A stretch of 64,000 bases of DNA, taken from the NCBI GenBank assembly GCA_024998625.1, contig JACOEL010000019.1, forward strand, positions 1 through 64,000, in the 5' to 3' direction. The first letter of the stretch is position 1. Every line of letters starts with the position of its first letter. The DNA comes from Nitrospira sp. (GTDB lineage: Bacteria > Nitrospirota > Nitrospiria > Nitrospirales > Nitrospiraceae). The position numbers and the translations under genes are program-made. Shown here piece after piece: positions 34,990 through 42,700 of the stretch. A model generated the notes under the pieces. It saw only the letters and a list, made by a program, of their open reading frames with translations, was not told the DNA's origin and made no database searches.

Positions 34990-36919
34990 GCTTCAATGGG
35001 GCCACGGCATCTGAGCCGTGGAATCCGGATGTGGTGGATGCCTCATTCGTGGGATTCAAGTTGCTTCAATGGGGCCACGGCATCTGAGCCGTGGAATCAC
35101 GTCGCCAGCGTGATCGAACAAGCCACATGAATAAATGCTTCAATGGGGCCACGGCATCTGAGCCGTGGAATCCCGATGTGCGCGGCGAAGAATTCGTGCT
35201 CGATGGTCGGGGCTTCAATGGGGCCACGGCATCTGAGCCGTGGAATCGCAGCCGATCGCGCTCAAAAACTGGGGCGTCTCCGGCTTCAATGGGGCCACGG
35301 CATCTGAGCCGTGGAATCGTGAAGGTCGAGAACTACCGCATCGTGGAGGAACTGCTTCAATGGGGCCACGGCATCTGAGCCGTGGAATCATCGTGACCGG
35401 CGCTTTTCTCGGCGAGGGGATAGGCGCTTCAATGGGGCCACGGCATCTGAGCCGTGGAATCCCGATGGGCGACCGATTCCATCCGACAACAGAAGCGCAC
35501 GCTTCAATGGGGCCACGGCATCTGAGCCGTGGAATCAGAAGGCTGATACGAGTGGAGATCATCTCTATGACGAGCTTCAATGGGGCCACGGCATCTGAGC
35601 CGTGGAATCCGGACAGCATCGAGGGGTTTGACGCCGCGCTGCTCGCTTCAATGGGGCCACGGCATCTGAGCCGTGGAATCTCGACCGCCCCGAGCCGGCC
35701 GCCGTCAGCTCGTTCTCGACGCTTCAATGGGGCCACGGCATCTGAGCCGTGGAATCCGCCTCGCGTCGTCCATCGTCGCCTCCGTCTTAGTCGCTTCAAT
35801 GGGGCCACGGCATCTGAGCCGTGGAATCACGGCTATTATCTGGGGTTCGCCGGCGCGACGGTGAGGCTTCAATGGGGCCACGGCATCTGAGCCGTGGAAT
35901 CTGGGATTGCGCCGTGCTGGATGAATCCCATCGGATCGCTTCAATGGGGCCACGGCATCTGAGCCGTGGAATCCGTGTTCAGGTCGCTGCAGGACGCCAC
36001 GATCCAGGGGCTTCAATGGGGCCACGGCATCTGAGCCGTGGAATCAGCCTATGGGAACGACCAACGTCACCAATCCTCTCGTGGCTTCAATGGGGCCACG
36101 GCATCTGAGCCGTGGAATCATCGAAGTTCAGGATGGCGACGGACACATTGCCACGGCTTCAATGGGGCCACGGCATCTGAGCCGTGGAATCCACGCACGG
36201 CCAGAAAGATGTCGGTGTAATGCGGCTTGCTTCAATGGGGCCACGGCATCTGAGCCGTGGAATCGCCTGTTCGCTGGCCGCCTCGTCCTTCACGGAGTGC
36301 GCTTCAATGGGGCCACGGCATCTGAGCCGTGGAATCGACGGCCCGCTGATGGAGCGCACCTCGCCCACGGTCGTGCTTCAATGGGGCCACGGCATCTGAG
36401 CCGTGGAATCTTGAACGACGCCAGCGCGGACTACCGGGAGCCACGTGGCTTCAATGGGGCCACGGCATCTGAGCCGTGGAATCAGCTCGCCAACAGCACG
36501 GTCAGCGGCAACATCGGCACGCTTCAATGGGGCCACGGCATCTGAGCCGTGGAATCAGTCCCGGCGCCTGGCTGTACCAGGCTTGCTGCAGCTGGCTTCA
36601 ATGGGGCCACGGCATCTGAGCCGTGGAATCGATTGGTGACGTTGGTCGTTCCCATAGGCTCCTACGCGCTTCAATGGGGCCACGGCATCTGAGCCGTGGA
36701 ATCGATCCCGAGCGTCGCTGAGGCGGTGCCGAGCTCTTGGCTTCAATGGGGCCACGGCATCTGAGCCGTGGAATCTCCCAGGCCTGCGCCACCCGCGTCC
36801 GCTTCACCCACGCTTCAATGGGGCCACGGCATCTGAGCCGTGGAATCTGGCCGTTATGGCACCGACCAATGGCCAGGATGGGCGCTTCAATGGGGCCACG
36901 GCATCTGAGCCGTGGAATC
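34990..36919 (-). CRISPR. Type I-G (I-U) CRISPR array, 27 repeats and 26 spacers
   Basis: Twenty-seven copies of a 36-base repeat (plus strand GCTTCAATGGGGCCACGGC followed by ATCTGAGCCGTGGAATC), all seemingly identical, alternate with spacers of 35-40 bases. The repeat holds a 7-bp stem, CCACGGC-ATCTGA-GCCGTGG. On the minus strand the repeat ends ATTGAAGC, typical of an 8-base crRNA handle, so transcription runs leftward, away from cas2, and new spacers should enter at the right end near 36919. Spacers at 36046-36083 and 36631-36667 share 30 bases in opposite orientation. First repeat 34990-35025, last 36884-36919. Confidence 0.98.
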
Positions 36920-37131
36920 AGCTCCCGGCCAAGTGGCCGTCGGCATTGGTCTTTTGGCGCATGTTTCGAGCGCCTCGCTCAATCAAGCACAAAATTCGTT
37001 CTCCGCTGATGGGACACCTCCTTGTTGTAATCGTTCATACTCATTTCTCCCGATTCACATCAATTATCAGCCGCGAGCGCTGCCGGGGGTTTTTCCATCA
37101 CCAGAGCGCTCGCGCAGTTCATCAGCAGAAT
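36920..37131 (-). promoter_or_regulatory. Probable leader of the CRISPR array
   Basis: This 212-base interval separates the cas2 stop from the first repeat and is the only place for a leader if transcription is leftward. It is richer in A+T than the cas genes around its middle (36985-37075). A perfect 10-bp inverted repeat, CGCGAGCGCT (37072-37081) and AGCGCTCGCG (37105-37114), lies 17-60 bases after the cas2 stop; it lacks a U-run, so it is not a normal terminator. Confidence 0.6.
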
Positions 37132-37422
37132 TCACATGACGCGAGCCCGTCGCTCTTCCCATTCGGCCTTGATGCCCATGGACTCGATCCGCTTGACCGG
37201 GTGGCTCTCCGTCGGTCCCAGATCGATAATGAGCACCTGATCTTCTCGCTGATCGATGATTTCCGTCAAGGCGGCCTTCATTCGCACCAGATCAATATCC
37301 GGCAGATCACATTGAAACACGGAAAATTGGAGATGCGCTCCGAAGCCTTTCATGGTCTTAAACACGCGCCGCAAACGCTTGGCATCACAGATATCGTAGG
37401 TGACCAGGTAGTGGCGACGCAT
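37132..37422 (-). CDS. cas2: CRISPR integrase subunit Cas2
   Basis: A 96-residue Cas2. It begins MRRHYLVTYDICDAKRLRRVF, the first beta strand with the family Asp in YDI, followed by KGFGAHLQFSVFQCDL and DQVLIIDLG. Cas2 dimers bridge two Cas1 dimers in the spacer-insertion complex. The gene is three bases after cas4-cas1, and its stop faces the array leader. Confidence 0.95.
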   Translation of the reverse strand: MRRHYLVTYDICDAKRLRRVFKTMKGFGAHLQFSVFQCDLPDIDLVRMKAALTEIIDQREDQVLIIDLGPTESHPVKRIESMGIKAEWEERRARVM

Positions 37423-37425
37423 GTC

Positions 37426-39126
37426 TTACCTTGTGGTAAACGGAGGCAGTTCAGGAATTTCTCCGAGTAAATAACGTCCCAGCAACCGGGCCTGCACTTC
37501 CAGCACTCGGCGGTAACTGATCTGATATCCGAACACCGGGTGGGTAATCTCCTGGCCCATGCGCCGCTCGTAGGTTTCGATCAAGCGACGGCGGCCCTCC
37601 GGCGTGAGCGTGACTGATCCCATGCGTTCAAACCAATCGCTCTGCTGAATCTCGCCGTTGTTGATAGCGGTCAGGACAGCGGAATCGGCAATGAGCGGAC
37701 GGAATTCTTCCATCATGTCGAGTGCCAAGGCCGGTCGCCCGTAGCGCGGTTGGTGATAAAAACCCAAATAAGGATCGAGCCCCACGCTCTGCAGGGTGAC
37801 GGTCCACTCGCGCGCCAGCATGGAATAGAGCAGCGACAGCATGGCATTGACTGGGTCACGTGGCGGGCGGCGATTGCGCCCGTCGAAATCGAAACGTGCC
37901 CCAGGCTCGGCCTCTTTCAACATGCCAGAGAATTCTGAAAAATACCGGCGTGCCGCTGTGCCTTCCACGCCCAGGAGTGACTCCAGGGATTCAGTGACAC
38001 CGGCGTGGGTCTGATCATTTTTCAGATCCTGAATGACCGTGTCCGGCGCCGCCCGGTGATTACGCCGCAGCAACGTACGACAGTTGGCAATCTTAGCCTG
38101 CACGAATCGCCTCGCGAGTTGCAGACAGCGTTCACGATCTGCCGCAACTGCGTATTGCCTCCGTCGAAGCTCCACATGTTTGTGCAGCAAGCCGGTCGTC
38201 ATGCCGTAGAACCAACCGCCGCTGGAACAGTACACCAGCGGAATATTGCGCTTGCAGAGTTCCTGTACCACCTGCGTGCTCACCTGCACCGCGCCGTACA
38301 GCACAACTTGCGACGTTTCGACCAGCCTGGCTTCGCCGATCACGTCATCGTGATCTTTGACCTTCAAGCACTCCCCGTCTTTGCCCAGCTTCGCGCCGGG
38401 TGTCTGGATATAGAGCGGCAAGGCATCGTCGTTGGTGGGGATGAGCTTTCGAAGCACCGGCATGTCGTCATTGTGCGGTTGCCGTAACCAGCCAACCTCG
38501 TCCGGCAGACAGAGGCCTACGAGCGAGCAACGCGGGCACTTGGGGCTGTCTACCAAGGGCGGCGGCGCAATCGTTGCCTGCGTCATTGTCCGCATGCCGT
38601 CGAGGAGTTCCTGCGTCCGCGTAACCAACTCATCGTCGAACGGCACTTCCACTCGCTCGCGCGAGCCGACAAAGTAGAGCACTCCGCGCTCGCAGGTGAA
38701 GCCTTGTTCACGAAGCAACAACCCCTGCACACAGAGTTGTACCCTTTCCGGTTCCCACGCGCCTTGCGCCGTATGCGGCCGCTTGCCGCGCTTGTAGTCC
38801 ACTGGAACGACCGCCTGGCCCTCGCCTTCGACGAGGTCGATCTTGGCCGTCACACCGAGGCCCTCCGAAGACAACCAGACGGAGCGTTGATGGATCGTGG
38901 TTTCTCCCGACTCCTGACTCTCAGTCTGTCTCGATTTCCGGACCGGTGCCTGGTCCACGCGCCGGTGGTGAAATCGCCCCTCGGTGGTTTCCGCGTTGTC
39001 GGCGAACTCCCCGTCTACCCACTCGAAGTAGGCCAGACGTGGGCAGTAGGCACACTCGTTGACCATCCGGGCGGGGAGCAACGGGATGTCGCCCCCCGTG
39101 GATGGCCCCTGTGATTCAGTGTCCAT
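37426..39126 (-). CDS. cas4-cas1: Cas4-Cas1 fusion protein
   Basis: A 566-residue fusion typical of type I-G (I-U). Residues 1-215 are Cas4, a RecB-type nuclease with an iron-sulfur site (NECAYCPRLAYFEW near the N-terminus and CPRCSLVGLC near residues 198-207), an Asp/Glu-Lys core (VDLVEGEGQAVVPVDYKRGK). Residues about 245-566 are Cas1: VVLYGAVQVSTQVVQELCKR, SLLGVEGTAARRYFSEF (metal Glu), GFYHQPRYGRPALALDMMEEFRP (His and Asp). Cas4 selects PAM-bearing ends; Cas1 inserts them. It is followed by cas2. The fusion rather than separate genes fixes the subtype. Confidence 0.96.
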   Translation of the reverse strand: MDTESQGPSTGGDIPLLPARMVNECAYCPRLAYFEWVDGEFADNAETTEGRFHHRRVDQAPVRKSRQTESQESGETTIHQRSVWLSSEGLGVTAKIDLVEGEGQAVVPVDYKRGKRPHTAQGAWEPERVQLCVQGLLLREQGFTCERGVLYFVGSRERVEVPFDDELVTRTQELLDGMRTMTQATIAPPPLVDSPKCPRCSLVGLCLPDEVGWLRQPHNDDMPVLRKLIPTNDDALPLYIQTPGAKLGKDGECLKVKDHDDVIGEARLVETSQVVLYGAVQVSTQVVQELCKRNIPLVYCSSGGWFYGMTTGLLHKHVELRRRQYAVAADRERCLQLARRFVQAKIANCRTLLRRNHRAAPDTVIQDLKNDQTHAGVTESLESLLGVEGTAARRYFSEFSGMLKEAEPGARFDFDGRNRRPPRDPVNAMLSLLYSMLAREWTVTLQSVGLDPYLGFYHQPRYGRPALALDMMEEFRPLIADSAVLTAINNGEIQQSDWFERMGSVTLTPEGRRRLIETYERRMGQEITHPVFGYQISYRRVLEVQARLLGRYLLGEIPELPPFTTR

Positions 39127-39242
39127 AACACCCCTATCGGTCAGAGGTCTGGAAATATTCAGTTGTCAAAGAACCGTCAACGCCTGAAGAGATCAGACGT
39201 TCTGTTATAAGGAATGCCATTGTCAGAATTCGGGAGGCCCAC

Positions 39243-39446
39243 ATGGAATATCCGATCGTCATCGAACCAGACCTCGAGGCCGGCGGTTATGTCGTGTCCT
39301 GTCCGACCTTGAAAGGATGCATTTCACAAGGCGAGACCGAAGAGGAAGCCTTGGAGAACATCAAGGATGCTATCAAAACCTACCTCGAAAGCATCGAGGA
39401 TCTGAAGCGCCTCAAAAAGTTACGCACTGTCGAAGTCAGCGTATGA
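39243..39446 (+). CDS. hicB: HicB-type antitoxin, copy 2
   Basis: A 67-residue HicB-like protein nearly identical to the one at 33121, with changes such as KGCISQGE for KGGVSQGE. It lies on the plus strand between the divergent cas4-cas1 gene and the end of the large helicase gene. A 22-codon frame follows at 39443-39511 (MTKLPQILEAAEI, ending FKELL), overlapping the stop by four bases as hicA would, but it is too short to be HicA. The same short start follows copy 1. Both copies and their flanks form imperfect direct repeats of about 230 bases. Confidence 0.8.
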   Translation: MEYPIVIEPDLEAGGYVVSCPTLKGCISQGETEEEALENIKDAIKTYLESIEDLKRLKKLRTVEVSV

Positions 39447-39560
39447 CGAAGCTGCCGCAGATTCTGGAAGCCGCAGAGATCCCGGCAGACCGGTTCAAAG
39501 AGCTGCTCTGAAAATTTTCCCCTACGCCTTATAGGGTCCGTCCGCACACTCTCATGGCCG

Positions 39561-39640
39561 CTGCGCGCCATGTATTCCCGGGCGGGCATCCCAGGGTACT
39601 GGATCGTCAATCCCGCCGATTGCTGTCTGGGGGTGACTCA
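39561..39640 (+). pseudogene. Uma2-like (DUF820) nuclease remnant
   Basis: The plus strand reads MYSRAGIPGYWIVNPADCC, which matches the core of Uma2-family PD-(D/E)XK proteins (pattern YxRAGIPEYWIVN). Nothing else of the family is seen before or after. The interval 39512-39708 is otherwise empty and separates hicB copy 2 from the helicase stop. A short decayed remnant is the best reading. Confidence 0.45.
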
Positions 39641-39708
39641 ACGCATACTCATCGCTCATCACAGTTAGAACTTGCTCCCTCTACGAGTCATACGTAACTC
39701 CGGCCGTT

Positions 39709-42700
39709 CTACGCTTGCGGCGGCTCGCGCCTTTGGGAAGAGCAAGCGGCCAGCTGTTTGTTGATAGACCGTTCCAGTTTCTCGGTTTCCCGTTCTGGGT
39801 CGATCCACCAGTCCGTTGACCATACCCGATGCAGCGTCCAGCCCAGACCTTCCAGAACGAATTGACGTAATCGATCCCGGTCACGTGCAGTGGGCAACGA
39901 GTGGTATGTCGCCCCGTCGCACTCAACGCCCAGAAGATATTTTCCCTGCTCGTGCGGATGAACGACGGCCATGTCGATCCGGTAGCCGGAACAGCCGACC
40001 TGCGGATGCACGGTCCAGCCTTTGCTACGCAAGGCGCGGATAATCTCGGTTTCCAGCGGACTCTCAGGCTCCAGACCTGTCGGTAGAACCTGCTCTACGA
40101 TGGCGCGTGGACCTTTGATAGCGAATTCGAGGTAATTTTTCAGATCGGTGACGCCTGCCGAGCGGGTTTTCGATAGATCGATGTCGTCGGGCCGGATGGA
40201 ACTGAAGATCGTCACGCCGGTCCGTGCCCTGGTGATTGCGACGTTCAACCGGCGCTGTCCGCCTTCCTGGTTTATCGGGCCGAAATTCATGGCCATTTTC
40301 CCTGCAGCGTCTTTCCCATAAGTAATCGAGAACAGGATGAGATCGCGCTCGTCACCCTGCACGTTCTCGAGGTTCTTGATGAACAGCCGTTCCGATCCAT
40401 GCTCCGCGATGCGCTGCTCAATCTCGGGATGCTTGCGCAATTCCTCGTCCAGCAGCGTTTCGATGAGTCGCTGCTGAGTCTGGTTGAACGTCACCACCCC
40501 CATCGTCAGTTTTCGCCGCGACTCATCAGAAAAGTGCGCGACGATTTCTTTCACGATGGCGTCGGCTTCGGCCCGGTTCGTACGGGCGGCGCCCCGATCG
40601 TAAATACCGCCCACCAGATTCAGTTTCACCGCCAGGTCATTCGTAACGGGGGACGGAAAAGTGATCAATCTGGAATCATAGTAGCGGTGGTTCGAAAACG
40701 TGATCAGGCTTTCGTGGCGACTGCGATAGTGCCATTCCAGCCGTATGGCCGGGAGTCCGGCCCCCAGGCATTCATCCAGTATGCTTTCCAGATCCTGGAC
40801 CGGTGCGTCTTCTTCATTACCCAGAGCGGTATTTTCGGCATCGTCTGCCCGATTGAAAAAGTTGGTGGGAGGAAGTTGCTTGGGATCGCCCACCACGATG
40901 AGTTGCTTGCCGCGCGCGATGGCGCCGACCGCGTCCCAGACAGGAATCTGGGACGCTTCGTCGAACACCACCACGTCGAAGTTCGAATGCGCAGCGTCCA
41001 GGTATTGCGCGACCGAGAGCGGCGACATGAGCAGGCACGGTTTGAGCCTTGGAAGCAAGTTGGGAATGCGGTGGACCAGTTGCCGCACCGGCAGGTGCGC
41101 TCGCTGCTTTGCCAGCTCGCGCAACACAAGGGCCATTTCCTGGTCGGGTCTTTGCCCCGCCTGCTGCCGTGGCACCTTTCCCGCCAGGACTGCCACGATA
41201 TATTGCTCGGTAAGTTTCTGGAACCGTTCGTCGGCCTGCCGGAACTCGAGGATTTTCCGGTCGTGATCGGCGCTCGCGAAATTGCGCAGGGCCGGTTCGC
41301 GGTCAATCACGGCCTTTAACCACCAGCTCTGGTAAGAATACTCGGCATAGGCATAGAGATCCTGGGAAGATGTCCGGTCCTCCTCCAGAGCCCGAACGAC
41401 AGCTTCCAGTCCAGCAGACAGAGCCTGTCCACGCAACTGCCTCCACCGGCACCACAACCTCAGCCAGCGACGGAACGAGATCCATCCGCTCATAATTGCT
41501 TTTATCCGGCTGGGCAGCCCCGCGACGGTAGGTCCTTCTGCCAACGCCTGCCCGGCACATGAAAGTTCAGCGACGGTTGCGATCTGATTCTTGAAGGCAT
41601 GCCAGGCATCGCGGAATGCAGTCAGGCTACCGCTGACCGTGCCTGTAGGAAGAAGCAGGTTACGCTGTTCGCTGACTAGCGTGCGCAACTGCTTGGTCAT
41701 AGCGACCATGGTAGTCTGGTCGTCACCATTCGCGAACCGTCCAATCGCTTCCTCGAAGCGGCTTCCCCATTGCTCGTACCGCTGCACTGCCGCCCAGTCT
41801 GTGTCCGTGCCTTTGTATTCGGAGTCCAGTAGTTCGAGGCATTGGATCTCGGAAGACTTCATTGCCTGATCTTCAATATTCAACCCGCGCAGGGCTTCAA
41901 GCAGGGCTGGCATTTCTTCCGCTGCCGGTCGCTTTTGATCGATGGTATAGAGCGCCAGGCAACCGGCTACAGCTCGCTGTGCGAACCATCGCTGTGGCCA
42001 CCAGGTGGCGGACGCCACCCTCCAGTCCTTCGTCAACTGCTCGCCGTTGGCCGCGGAGATCTCCGGCTTGAATTTGCCAGCCAACTGACGCCAATGAGCC
42101 TGCTGACGTTCTCCATGTTCGCGAATGATCTGCATGCGGGCACGAACGGCTGTGTTCCCACCGTGGACGGCGAATCCTTTGGGTACTTGCGGTGCCTGCA
42201 GCAGAACGTCGATCAGTCCGTCGACGGCGTCCAGCAAGGTCGCCGAAGGCGCATCCAGCTTGATGCCCAGTACCGGAGCAATGGCAACGGCGACTGCCTG
42301 AAGTCGGTCAGTCGCTGCCTCCAGGGTTGCTGCCTCCTTGAGGAGGCGTTCTTCCCAAGCGTTTGTCCACTCGGTGTGCCACACCAGGGAAAGAGGGTGA
42401 TTGCCGAGGCTGCCCAGCTCGCTCACGACTGACTGCATGGTCCGCACCGTGTCGCGGATTCGGTCGAGCGCTTCCTCGTCATGCGTGTCGGGATCCGCCC
42501 ACGGCATGCGGGCCGGCCTCCACTCGCGATACCGGATTGCGGTGTCAGTTGCCCCTCGCACGGTCAATCCGTTGCGATACCGCTTGTGTAGCGCCCGCAC
42601 GAAATCATTCAGGTCGGCGCGCAGCCTACCGACGCGTTCCGCCTCGCGCTTCCAGCCAGATGCCGTCTGACCTTGCGCGGCATCCATTGCCGCCCGCAAC

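Noticed and set aside
35091-37009. Many plus- and minus-strand frames across the CRISPR array, with repeated text such as MGPRHLSRGI or GFNGATASEPWN
   Set aside because: They are translations of the 36-base repeat, which lacks stops in several frames. No gene is encoded there.
41303-41560. Whether the helicase gene is frameshifted or split, given many overlapping minus-strand frames
   Set aside because: One frame runs unbroken for 1763 residues with all helicase motifs in order; the shorter frames are shadows.
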